DNA of 64,000 nt from NCBI RefSeq assembly GCF_017916295.1, contig NZ_JAFMSS010000013.1, forward strand, positions 1 to 64,000. The letters are read 5' to 3'. Shown here piece by piece: positions 26,245-34,935 of the stretch; within the stretch, counting starts at the first letter, position 1, and each line of letters begins with the position of its first letter. This stretch comes from Rubellimicrobium arenae. GTDB taxonomy: Bacteria > Pseudomonadota > Alphaproteobacteria > Rhodobacterales > Rhodobacteraceae. The translations under genes and the position numbers were made by a program. The notes beneath the pieces are model-generated. The model did no database searches. It was not told the origin of the DNA and worked only from the letters and a program-made list of their open reading frames with translations.

Positions 26245-27312
26245 ATGGCACGATTTGACGGCACCAACCTTGCGGACATTCTGAACGGCACCGATCTGGC
26301 CGACCTGATGTTCGGGAACGGCGGCAACGACTGGATCCGGGGCAATGGCGGCAACGACACCATTCGCGGCGGCTCGGGCTCGGACATTCTGGAGGGCAAT
26401 GCTGGCGACGATATCATCTTCGCCGACTCCACCTCCAGCACCGGTGGCGAGGACGTCCTCTTTGGCGGCGCTGACTCCGACATCCTCGTGAGCGGCACCG
26501 GCAAGGACCACTTCAATGGCGGCTCGGGCATCGACGCCGCCAGCTGGCAGGAGTCGAACTTTGCCGTAGCGGCAGACATCGACACCGGACGCGCGACCAA
26601 CGGCGGCATCGAGGATACCTTCACCCTCATCGAGAACCTGATCGGCAGCCGCTTCGGTGACACCCTGAAGGGCGATGAGGGCAGCAATGGCCTCTTCGGC
26701 GGCGACGGCGCCGACATGCTGTTCGGGCGGGCTGGAAACGATCACCTTTCGGGCGGCGCGGGGAACGACACGCTCGACGGCGGCTCGGGATTCAACACCC
26801 TGAAGGGCGGGGCGGGCTTCGACACGGCGGACTACACGGCCGCGGTCGGGGGGGTCAGCGTGGATCTGAACAGTGGCCAGGCGATCACCGACGATCGCGT
26901 GGACTCCCTGACCGAGGTCGAAGGCGTTCGCGGCACGAACCTGGCGGATCGCATCGTCGGCAACGTCTTCGGCAACCTGCTTTCTGGCAACGGCGGCAAC
27001 GACACGATCAACGGTGGCCAGGGGAACGACATCCTCGTCGGCGGCACCGGGGCGGACACCTTTGCCTTCCGGGCGGTCACGCCGAAGTTCGGCTCGGAGG
27101 TGGACTCGGGAGTCGACCGCATCTCCGATTTCAGCCGGAGCCAGCGCGATCGTATCGACCTTTCCGACCACGAGGATGCCGTGGACTTCGCCACGTTGCG
27201 CTCCCAGGCGAGCCAGTTCGGGACCGATACGCATCTGCTGCTCGGGGACGACACCATCGTGATCGAGGACGTCGCGCTGAGCCAGCTGAGCGCTGACATG
27301 TTCGTTTTCTGA
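26245..27312 (+). CDS. RTX (hemolysin-type calcium-binding) repeat protein
   Basis: A 355-residue acidic protein starting M-A-R-F-D-G-T-N-L-A-D. It carries several blocks of the nonapeptide G-G-x-G-x-D-x-x-x: about residues 28-75, 140-190 and 245-275, with beta-roll segments between (A-D-Y-T-A-A-V-G-G-V-S-V-D-L). The C-terminus (G-A-D-T-F-A-F, R-I-S-D-F, D-R-I-D-L-S, ending F-V-F) is the usual uncleaved type I secretion signal, and there is no N-terminal signal peptide. It should bind Ca2+ outside the cell. No catalytic domain is present, so it may be a small adhesin or matrix protein. No type I exporter genes are nearby. A GC-rich terminator follows. Confidence 0.88.
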   Translation: MARFDGTNLADILNGTDLADLMFGNGGNDWIRGNGGNDTIRGGSGSDILEGNAGDDIIFADSTSSTGGEDVLFGGADSDILVSGTGKDHFNGGSGIDAASWQESNFAVAADIDTGRATNGGIEDTFTLIENLIGSRFGDTLKGDEGSNGLFGGDGADMLFGRAGNDHLSGGAGNDTLDGGSGFNTLKGGAGFDTADYTAAVGGVSVDLNSGQAITDDRVDSLTEVEGVRGTNLADRIVGNVFGNLLSGNGGNDTINGGQGNDILVGGTGADTFAFRAVTPKFGSEVDSGVDRISDFSRSQRDRIDLSDHEDAVDFATLRSQASQFGTDTHLLLGDDTIVIEDVALSQLSADMFVF

Positions 27313-27320
27313 CCAAGTCT

Positions 27321-27346
27321 GGCCCGGCGCTGCGAGGCGCCGGGCC
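27321..27346 (+). terminator. Intrinsic terminator after the RTX gene
   Basis: GGCCCGGCGC (27321-27330) pairs perfectly with GCGCCGGGCC (27337-27346) around a six-base loop, eight bases after the RTX stop, and is followed by a pyrimidine-rich TCCTCT. Confidence 0.78.
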
Positions 27347-27566
27347 TCCTCTGGGACTCTGGCCAGTCCGGCGAGCCGCCGCCGGCGCCCTATCGGCAGC
27401 GTCCCATCTGAACGGTCACGGACACCGGCGTTCCACGCAGGCCTGACCGGACCGCAGCCTTCGGCACCCCTTGGCGTTCCACGGGGCCGGCACGCCTGGC
27501 GTGGCGTCCTTGGCGCCTGCTCACGTCGAACGAATCGATTCCGCTGATCTCTGGAAGGATTTTTCC

Positions 27567-28514
27567 ATGACACGTCTTGAGCGATTCCTTTCCACCGACC
27601 GCCCTTACCTGACGGACGGCGGCCTGGAGACGTCCCTGATCTATGACGACGGTCTCGACCTTCCGTCCTTCGCAGCCTTTCCCCTGTATGAGTCAGAGGC
27701 CGGACGTGCAGCGCTCGAGCGTTACTTCGAGGGCTATATCCGGCTCGCGCGGAGCAGCGCGACGGGCTTCGTGCTCGATACGGCCACTTGGCGCGCCGGC
27801 ACGCGATGGGGCGGAACCCTGGGGTATGACGAGGCCGCCATCCGCGCGATCAACGCGACGGCTGTGCGCTTGGCCGATGACCTGCGGGATCGGCACGAGA
27901 CGGCGGTCACGCCCATCCTCGTGAACGGCGTCGTAGGGCCGTTGGGGGACGGATACGTCATCGGCACCGAACTTTCCCCCGAAGCCGCCGAGGCGCTGCA
28001 TCGCGCGCAGGTCGAGGCCCTGGCCGAAGCGGGAGCGGACATGGTCACGGCCGTCACCATGACGCATTCGGGCGAGGCCATCGGCGTGGCGCGTGCGGCC
28101 GTCGCGGCGGGCCTGCCGGTGGCCATCTCGTTCACCGTGGAAACGGACGCCTGCCTGCCTTCGGGCGAAACGGTGGCCGAGGCCATCGGCGCCGTGGTGG
28201 ACGCGACGAACGACGCGCCGGTCCACTACATGATCAACTGCGCCCATCCCACGCACTTCACCGGCATCCTGCGCGGAAGCTGGGTGCGGCGGATCGGGGG
28301 CGTGCGGGCCAACGCCTCGCGACTGAGCCATGCCGAGCTCGACGTCGCCGAAACGCTCGACATCGGTGACCCTCACGAATTCGGGCGGCTCAACGCATCA
28401 TTCCGCGACCTGCTGCCGGGCCTCCGGGTGCTGGGCGGCTGCTGCGGCACCGATCGCCGGCACATCGGCTGCGTGGCCCGGGCGGTCCACGGGACAGCGG
28501 AAGAGTGCGCCTGA
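27567..28514 (+). CDS. Homocysteine S-methyltransferase family protein
   Basis: A 315-residue protein; the ATG is preceded by GGAAGGA at 27552-27558. The TIM-barrel start D-G-G-L-E-T (17-22) and the three zinc-binding cysteines are present: C225 in M-I-N-C-A-H-P and the paired Cys at about 292-293 in L-G-G-C-C-G-T-D. These enzymes transfer a methyl group from S-methylmethionine or another donor to homocysteine, making methionine in the cytoplasm. The closest well-known member is MmuM, which fits in length (about 310). No S-methylmethionine permease is adjacent. Substrate is not certain; related betaine- or selenocysteine-type methyltransferases share the motif. Confidence 0.87.
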   Translation: MTRLERFLSTDRPYLTDGGLETSLIYDDGLDLPSFAAFPLYESEAGRAALERYFEGYIRLARSSATGFVLDTATWRAGTRWGGTLGYDEAAIRAINATAVRLADDLRDRHETAVTPILVNGVVGPLGDGYVIGTELSPEAAEALHRAQVEALAEAGADMVTAVTMTHSGEAIGVARAAVAAGLPVAISFTVETDACLPSGETVAEAIGAVVDATNDAPVHYMINCAHPTHFTGILRGSWVRRIGGVRANASRLSHAELDVAETLDIGDPHEFGRLNASFRDLLPGLRVLGGCCGTDRRHIGCVARAVHGTAEECA

Positions 28515-28627
28515 CATCAGCAGATCGCTCCGTCCAAGCCATGCTGGCCGCCTCGAGGCATCCAAGGCGGATGGCTTGGGCGCGCGTCACCACCTCTCAA
28601 CCAACCTTATTTCAGGAGAATCCATTC

Positions 28628-30346
28628 ATGTTCCCGATAACCCTTCGCGCCGCGCTCCTGTGTTCGGCGATCGCTGCCGCCCCTGCGCTGGCCCATGACG
28701 GCGAGCGGCACGGAGAAGCGCCTCGTCGGACCGAGCTTTTCGCGCCTGGAGTTCAGCACGCCGATGGGGACGCTGCCGTGCCGCGGGGCGAGCCCATGCT
28801 CGTGTCCGGCTTGGGCGACTATGGCTTCGCGATCGCAACATCCCGCCCCGAGGCGCAGGCCTGGTTCGACCAGGGTCTCGGACACCTGTGGGGCTTCAAC
28901 CATGCCGAGGCGGTGCGCGCCTTCCGCATGGCCCAGGCGCAGGACCCGTCCTGTGCCATGTGCTTCTGGGGCGAGGCCCATGCGCTCGGGCCCAACATCA
29001 ATGACATCATGCACGCCGAGGCCGAGCCCCGCGCCTGGGAGGCGGCGACTCGCGCGGTCGAACTGGCACGCACGCCGCTTGAACGCGGGTTGGCCGGGGC
29101 TCTGCTGGCCCGTTACGCGGAGCCCGGAACCGGGGATCGCACGGCCCTGAACCAAGCCTTCGCCGAAGCGATGGCCCGTGTCGCCGGGGACTTCCCAGCA
29201 GATGCCAATGTCCAGGCCTTCGCGGCCGAGGCGGCCATGAACCTCCGCCCCTGGGACTACTGGGAGCCGGGCGGGACTACCCCCAACGAGGTCGGGGCCG
29301 AGGTGCTCACCCGGCTTGAGGCGGCCCTGGCCCTTGCCCCCGACCATCCCGGTGCGCTGCACCTTTACATCCATGCAGTCGAGGCTTCGGCCAACCCGGC
29401 GCGGGGCGAGGCGGCTGCGGATCGGCTCGCGGCGCTGGACCTCGCCGCCGGGCATCTCGCCCACATGCCTTCCCACATCTACAACCGCATCGGCCGCTAC
29501 GCCGACGCGATCAAGGCCAACCGCGCCGCCATCGCTGCGGACGAGGCGTTCCTGGCGCGGGCGGGCGAGGCGACGAGCACGCTTTACCGCTTTGGCTACG
29601 TGCCCCACAACGTTCACTTCTTGCTCGTCGCCGCCCAGTCCGCCGGGCTGCGGACCGAAGCCGTCGGAGCCGCCGAGCGTCTTGCCGCGATCACCTCGGA
29701 CGAGGTCTCGGCCCAGCTTGCCTGGGTTCAGGCGATCCGCACCGCGCCGTTCACGGTCCACGCGCAGATGAGCGATGCCGAAACGATCCTTGCCTTGCCA
29801 GAGCCCGGTGCCGAGTTCCCGCTCCTGCGGGGCTTCCGCCACTACGCGCGGGGCCTGGCCCTTGTCCGTGAAGGCGACCTCGCCCGTGCAAAGGGCGAGC
29901 GTGAGGCTCTCGACAAGCTGGTGACGGAAGGCGACTTCTCGGCCGTGGAGGCGCAGTACTACCCGGCGCGGACTCTTCTTGGGCTCGCGGGCCGGATCGT
30001 CGCCGCTCGCATTGCCGAGGCCGAAGGGGACGGCGACGCGGCGGTCGCGCTCCTCGGTGAGGCTGTGACGATGGAGGAGGGCATTCCCTACATGGAGCCG
30101 CCCTACTGGTACGCCCCCGTCAACCGCACCCTTGGCGCGGTTCTGCTGGAGCAAGGCCGGCCCGTGGAGGCGAAGGCCGCCTTCGAGGCGGCTCTGGCCA
30201 AGGCGCCCCGCGACGCTTGGGCCCTCTGGGGGCTGTGGCAGGCCGAAACGCTGATCGGGGACCGATCCCGCGCCGATGCGGCCCGGCAGGCGTTCGAGGA
30301 CGCCTGGCTCGGCGGCCCGGAGCGGCCCTCAGCCGACAGGCTCTGA
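28628..30346 (+). CDS. Secreted TPR-like repeat protein with conserved Cys/His motifs
   Basis: A 572-residue protein with a signal peptide ending at A-L-A-H (about 23). It belongs to a widespread but unnamed bacterial family recognised by W-F-D-Q-G-L-x-x-x-x-G-F-N-H-x-E-A (about 79-95), a C-A-M-C-F-W-G motif (109-115), L-G-P-N-I-N, W-D-Y-W, L-H-L-Y-I-H-A-V-E-A-S (245-254), the H-M-P-S-H-I-Y motif (279-285) and P-H-N-V-H-F. The helical pairs look like divergent tetratricopeptide repeats. The conserved Cys pair and His residues could bind a metal, but that is inference. Its 3' end overlaps the end of the convergent regulator gene by 18 bp. Confidence 0.78.
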   Translation: MFPITLRAALLCSAIAAAPALAHDGERHGEAPRRTELFAPGVQHADGDAAVPRGEPMLVSGLGDYGFAIATSRPEAQAWFDQGLGHLWGFNHAEAVRAFRMAQAQDPSCAMCFWGEAHALGPNINDIMHAEAEPRAWEAATRAVELARTPLERGLAGALLARYAEPGTGDRTALNQAFAEAMARVAGDFPADANVQAFAAEAAMNLRPWDYWEPGGTTPNEVGAEVLTRLEAALALAPDHPGALHLYIHAVEASANPARGEAAADRLAALDLAAGHLAHMPSHIYNRIGRYADAIKANRAAIAADEAFLARAGEATSTLYRFGYVPHNVHFLLVAAQSAGLRTEAVGAAERLAAITSDEVSAQLAWVQAIRTAPFTVHAQMSDAETILALPEPGAEFPLLRGFRHYARGLALVREGDLARAKGEREALDKLVTEGDFSAVEAQYYPARTLLGLAGRIVAARIAEAEGDGDAAVALLGEAVTMEEGIPYMEPPYWYAPVNRTLGAVLLEQGRPVEAKAAFEAALAKAPRDAWALWGLWQAETLIGDRSRADAARQAFEDAWLGGPERPSADRL

Positions 30347-33300
30347 TCGGCCTTCCCAGGCCGGCAGCCTGAGCGATTGCCGGACGGCCGCCGCCCGTGT
30401 GCCCAGGGCGGCGGCCTCGTCGTGGCGGCCCAGATCACGCAGGACCGCCGTCTGGACCTCCAGGCTCTTGGCCAAGCCGAGCGTGAGCCCGCTCGCCTCG
30501 GCGACGGCGACCGCTTGATCGAGCAGTCGCAGGGCATGGGTCGGATCCTGGGAAACGATGGCCATGGCGGACCGGCGTAGCGCCATCTGCTCGAGCTGTC
30601 GGTGGCGCGCGCTGCGCGCATAGTCGAGGACCTGCCCAAGGACCGCCTTGGCCGCCTCGGTCCGTCCTGCCAGCACCAGCGCCTTTCCAAGAGCGACGCG
30701 GGCGAGCGCCAGGAACTGCGGGACCACCCGCTGGGCTGGTCGCGCGCACGCGGCCTCCAGAAGCGACAGGGCCCTCCGGTTGTCGCCAAGCGCGAGCAGG
30801 GCCTCACCCAGCTCGACCAGGATCCAGTCTTCGAAGAACGGCAGCTCCGTCATGCGCGCCACATCCAGGGCGGCTTCGAAGAGCGGAATGCTCTCGGCCA
30901 CGCGTCCTTCCAGTTCGGTGACGATGCCATCGTGGAGAAATGCGAACTGAAGATCCACGGGCCGCCCCGTCTCGTCAGCGATGGCTCGGGCCGCCGAGAT
31001 GACCTCGCGCGCCTCGTTGCGGCGTCCCAGGTAGGCGTAGCAGGTGGCGAGATGACCACGGGCAAACACCGACCGCGTCCCGATGTTGATGCCGCGGTGA
31101 AGTTTGTTGGCGCCGCTCCAGACGTCGAGGTGCTCCTCCAGCGCGAGGATCGCGCCGGCATAGTCCCCACGGCGTCGCAGGAGTTCCCCCCGCGCAAGCG
31201 TTGCCTCGGCCAGAAGGATGGGCTCGCCCAGCCGCCGCGCGCCATCGATCGCCAGGAGGGACGCCGCGAGCCCTTGGTCGAAGCTGCCATCGGTTGCGCG
31301 GAAGAAGGCGATGTGAGTCCGGATCTCGACCAGCCGTCGCAGGTCCCGCAGGGCCTCCGCCTCCCTCTCGGCGGCGTCCAAGGTTTCCAGGACCCGGCCG
31401 TAATCGCCGACCAGCATGAGCACGGGCCTGAGCCGGATGCGAAGGTCCACGGCCATGCGCCGTGTGTCATCGTCCTGGGGCAGCCTGCCGATGGCCTCGA
31501 GAGAGCGCTCGAAGTGCCGGCGCGCGGCCGGATGAGCCGATCGTGCCATGGCCCGCTCGCCCGCCCGGGTTCCGTACCGCGCCGCCTTGTCCCAGACAGC
31601 CCCGAAATGCGCATGTCGGGCGAGATCCTCGACCGGGGCCTCGGTCTGGCCGTCCTCCAGCAGCCGCAAGAGCCGTCGGTGCAACTCCTGGCGGCGAGAG
31701 CGAAGCAGGGACTGGTAGGCCGCCTCTTGGGTGAGCGCATGCTTGAAGGCGAACTCGCGCTCGGGATGGCTGCGGACCCGGTACAGGAGTTCGGCCGAGG
31801 CGAGTCCGTCCAACGCTTCTTCCATCGCCTCGGACGGGATATCGGCAAGGCCCCGGAGCAGCGTTTCGGAGACGATCGGGCCGATGATCGAGGCGGCCTG
31901 AAGGAGATGGCGCTGCCCGGCGGGAAGCCGGTCTATGCGGGACCCGAGAAGGCCCCGGAGGGAAGCCGGGATCTGCGCGTCCTCGGCAAGAGTGTCGCCT
32001 GCCAGCCTCTCGGGGGGCCGTCGCAGATCGTGCATCACCTCCTCGACGAAGAGGGGGACCCCACCCGTGCGGCCATGGAGTTGCGCGGCGAAGTGCGTGG
32101 TCGGCTTTCTCTCCGGGGAGATGCCTTCGAGAAGGCGCGCCGTGTCCTCCGGGCCGAGCCCTTCCAGGCGGAGGACACGGGCGAAGCTGAGCTGCGACCA
32201 GCTGGGCCGGTAATCCGGCCGGGCGCTCACCAACATGAGGACACCGGCTGCCCTGCACCCCATGAGCAGGTCATCGAGAACCGGAGCCGATTCAGCATCG
32301 AGCCAATGAGCGTCCTCAACGACGAGGACGACGGGCCGGGCCTGCGTCTCAAGCTCCAGGAGCGTGCCGAGGGCCTGGACGACGCGCCTTCGCTTCTGCC
32401 CCCCGGCGAGGCTTGACCAGACATCATCCCGGACAGGCAGGTCGAGCAGCATGCGCAGAGGCGGATCAAGGGCGGCCGGGGCGCCCAGGTCGGTCAGCCG
32501 GGACCGAAGCGCGGCCCAGGCCAGATCGGGCGCAGCGGCCGGGTCGAGGCCTGTCCAGCACCTCAGGAGCGTTCCCAGAGCGGAGTGGCCTGCGTCGGTC
32601 TGGAACGCTGCGGCACCTGTCTCCAGCACCCGGTGTCCGAGTACCTCTGGGCCGGACAGGAACTCATGGATGAGCCGCGACTTCCCGACGCCGGCCTCGC
32701 CCGAGAGGAGAACAGCAGTGGCTCCGGCCTCGCTGCGCCCGAGAGCCTGTCGAAGGGTGTCGAGTTCGGCCCCACGCCCGACGAACGGTGAAAGGCCCCG
32801 GCAGGCTCGCGCCTGCCAGCTGTTGCGAGCGCCCGTGGCCCCGGTCGCGTGCCATGTGGGCACCGGGCGCGCGGCACCCGGCAGCATCAGAGATGGGCCC
32901 GACTCCAGGAGTAGGTAGCCGTCGCATTCGGCGCGCGCGTTCTCGCAGAGGAGGACAGCGCCGGACCCGGTCTCGGCCAGCCGTCGCGCGATCAGGCCGA
33001 GAAGGCTCATCTCGTCACTGCCGCCAGCGAGCGACGCACCCGCATGCACACCTGCCCAGGCCCCCGTCGCTGCGCTGGCCTCAAGGGCCGCGCGCGTCGC
33101 TGACAGGGCCGGGCGCTCTTCAAGAGCGAAGCAGGCCGTGAGTTCACCCGTCGAGGTCTTGAGGCTGCATGGCTTGTGGCGCCGAACGATCTTCTCCAGA
33201 TGCCGCACGACAGCCGCGGCGGCCAGCGTGGCTTCCTCAGGGTCGAGCCCGGTGAGGTGGGCGCCAACGCCGGGAGCACTCAAGTGAAGCACCGCGAGAC

Positions 33301-34144
33301 GGCGCTGCTCGACGGGGGATGTCGAGGCGTGTGGCTCGGCGGGCGTTGCCGGGGTCGTTCCCCCGGGTGGCTTCGCCTGGCCCGAGACCGCTTCGCTCGG
33401 GCTATGTTCTGCGGGAGCCATCCTCCCGGCCTTGATGTCCCGCCACAGGGCCACCGTCGCCTCTTCGGGAGCAGCCGACAGTTCATCGCGCAGTCGGTCG
33501 GCATGGGCCCGAAAGGCAGCCAGGGCAGCATTGCGCCGGCCTTGGTGGGCGGCAGCCGACATTAGGCGCTGCAAGGCGGCTTCGTCGAAGGGGTCGAGAG
33601 CGAGCTGTCGCCGCGCAAGGGCCTCGACTTCGTCGAAGCGCCTCGCCTCCGTCAGCAGCGTAGCCAACTGGCTGAACCGCTCCGCCAGGAGGCGCCGGAC
33701 TCGGGCACGCTCGGTCAGCAGCCAGGTGTCGAGTTCGGGGCTTGTGCCCTCGAAACCTTCCAGAAGGTCGCCACCGGCCTGCCGAACCACTTCGGCCAGG
33801 GCCTGACCGTCCCGAGGGTTGACCGCCTCGATCGCGGCGAGATCGGACTGAAGTGCGGCGCTGTTCAGCAGGATGGTACGCGAACCGGCCTGGATGGGCT
33901 GCGGATCGGCGCCATCCAATGCGGCCCTCAGACGGTACAAGGCCTGCCTGAGCGAGGTCCGGGCCTGCTCGTCGCTTCGGTCGGGCCAGAAAAGGCCTGC
34001 CACTCGGTCCCGTGGATGGGCGCGGTCAGGAGAGAGCGCCAGCCACGCGAGCAGAAACGCCGAATGCCGGGTCGGAAAGGTGATCGGGCGATCGTCGAGC
34101 CTTGCCTCGAACGTGCCCAGAAGCCGAAGTCTCAGACCGGCCAT
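30329..34144 (-). CDS. Large SARP/BTAD-type regulator with ATPase core and helical repeats
   Basis: A 1271-residue protein. Residues 1-95 form an OmpR-like winged helix (L-R-L-L-G-T-F-E-A start), and 97-245 a bacterial transcriptional activator domain (D-P-F-D-E-A-A-L-Q-R-L-M). A linker is followed at about 280-435 by a region resembling class III nucleotidyl cyclases (R-R-L-A-V-L-H-L start, A-G-V-H-A-G) but lacking clear metal-binding Asp residues. Then comes a STAND/AAA-type ATPase: F-V-G-R-G-A-E-L near 453, Walker A G-E-A-G-V-G-K-S near 482 and Walker B V-L-V-V-E-D-A-H-W near 610. The rest is TPR-like helices. Such proteins sense an unknown ligand and activate transcription in an ATP-dependent way. 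It is convergent with the TPR gene; its target is unknown. Confidence 0.88.
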   Translation of the reverse strand: MAGLRLRLLGTFEARLDDRPITFPTRHSAFLLAWLALSPDRAHPRDRVAGLFWPDRSDEQARTSLRQALYRLRAALDGADPQPIQAGSRTILLNSAALQSDLAAIEAVNPRDGQALAEVVRQAGGDLLEGFEGTSPELDTWLLTERARVRRLLAERFSQLATLLTEARRFDEVEALARRQLALDPFDEAALQRLMSAAAHQGRRNAALAAFRAHADRLRDELSAAPEEATVALWRDIKAGRMAPAEHSPSEAVSGQAKPPGGTTPATPAEPHASTSPVEQRRLAVLHLSAPGVGAHLTGLDPEEATLAAAAVVRHLEKIVRRHKPCSLKTSTGELTACFALEERPALSATRAALEASAATGAWAGVHAGASLAGGSDEMSLLGLIARRLAETGSGAVLLCENARAECDGYLLLESGPSLMLPGAARPVPTWHATGATGARNSWQARACRGLSPFVGRGAELDTLRQALGRSEAGATAVLLSGEAGVGKSRLIHEFLSGPEVLGHRVLETGAAAFQTDAGHSALGTLLRCWTGLDPAAAPDLAWAALRSRLTDLGAPAALDPPLRMLLDLPVRDDVWSSLAGGQKRRRVVQALGTLLELETQARPVVLVVEDAHWLDAESAPVLDDLLMGCRAAGVLMLVSARPDYRPSWSQLSFARVLRLEGLGPEDTARLLEGISPERKPTTHFAAQLHGRTGGVPLFVEEVMHDLRRPPERLAGDTLAEDAQIPASLRGLLGSRIDRLPAGQRHLLQAASIIGPIVSETLLRGLADIPSEAMEEALDGLASAELLYRVRSHPEREFAFKHALTQEAAYQSLLRSRRQELHRRLLRLLEDGQTEAPVEDLARHAHFGAVWDKAARYGTRAGERAMARSAHPAARRHFERSLEAIGRLPQDDDTRRMAVDLRIRLRPVLMLVGDYGRVLETLDAAEREAEALRDLRRLVEIRTHIAFFRATDGSFDQGLAASLLAIDGARRLGEPILLAEATLARGELLRRRGDYAGAILALEEHLDVWSGANKLHRGINIGTRSVFARGHLATCYAYLGRRNEAREVISAARAIADETGRPVDLQFAFLHDGIVTELEGRVAESIPLFEAALDVARMTELPFFEDWILVELGEALLALGDNRRALSLLEAACARPAQRVVPQFLALARVALGKALVLAGRTEAAKAVLGQVLDYARSARHRQLEQMALRRSAMAIVSQDPTHALRLLDQAVAVAEASGLTLGLAKSLEVQTAVLRDLGRHDEAAALGTRAAAVRQSLRLPAWEGRSEPVG

Positions 34145-34935
34145 CGTTCGACCTCGCGCTCTTCCAGCACCTCTGGGGCGGCGTCCTCGGCCAAAGAGGA
34201 TAACATGGAAATGTCATCTCCTGTCATGCAACCTCAGGTCCCGGCGGCGAAGAACTGCTGTTCGCGACCATGGGAACTGGCTAACTCGCGAGTGCCCCGC
34301 GAGAGCCTCGACTGTCGGTCGAACGAGCATCGCCATGGCGCTTGCCGTTCCCAGGCGCGCCGAGATCCTCGTCTGGCAAGCCTGCGCACGACGTCCGAGT
34401 GACTCCTGGGCCTGTCACCCGACCGATGTTGTTCTCATGGCTATCCCGCGGCAGCGGTCCAGGTCTCCGCCGGCTGCTCGTTGCTCTGGAAGGTTGCAGG
34501 AGCGGCACCATCGGTCGAACTGGCCCGGATATGTCCCATTTCAGGTCGCAGGCCCCGAGGACTCTTTTGGTCGGGTGAAGACGAACCGTGGCCGCGCCGC
34601 CATTCGCGCGGACCCCGCCGGTTGCGCCGGGGGCTGAGCAGACATCGGCGATCCTGTGCGCGCTTCGAGGCACCCAGAATGATTCCCTCGATCAGGGCGC
34701 CATCGGACCCGGTCTCAGGAGCCTTTGATCACCCGTAAGGCAAATTGATCACGCTCGGCGAGTTGGCACAATGCAGAGTTGATCTGACCCTTGGTTAAGC
34801 GCAGGATCGAGATGCGGATCATGGAGCCAGCCTGACCAGACGGAGGAATGCCTGATCCGCAGATTCTCGGACCCGCTCCGGCAAGGGGGTTCGTTCCCAT
34901 GCACTGCACGCCCAAACTGGAGGGGCCCTCAGCCG
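34145..34935. other. Divergent 790-bp region between the large regulator and the NCS1 gene
   Basis: No supported gene. The part nearest the NCS1 gene is lower in GC and contains two TTGATCAC direct repeats (34725-34752). GGAGGGG just before 34936 is the ribosome-binding site of the transporter gene. The rest looks like random high-GC sequence. Confidence 0.45.
34725..34752. promoter_or_regulatory. Two TTGATCAC direct repeats 20 bp apart
   Basis: TTGATCAC occurs at 34725-34732 and again at 34745-34752, start to start 20 bp, that is about two helical turns. Each contains the palindrome TGATCA. Position about 190 bp upstream of the NCS1 start suggests paired operator sites for a dimeric regulator. 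The regulator is not identified. Confidence 0.35.

Noticed and set aside
30602..32416. 604-codon open frame on the plus strand inside the large regulator gene
   Set aside because: Antisense of the conserved regulator, no ribosome-binding site and no motif.
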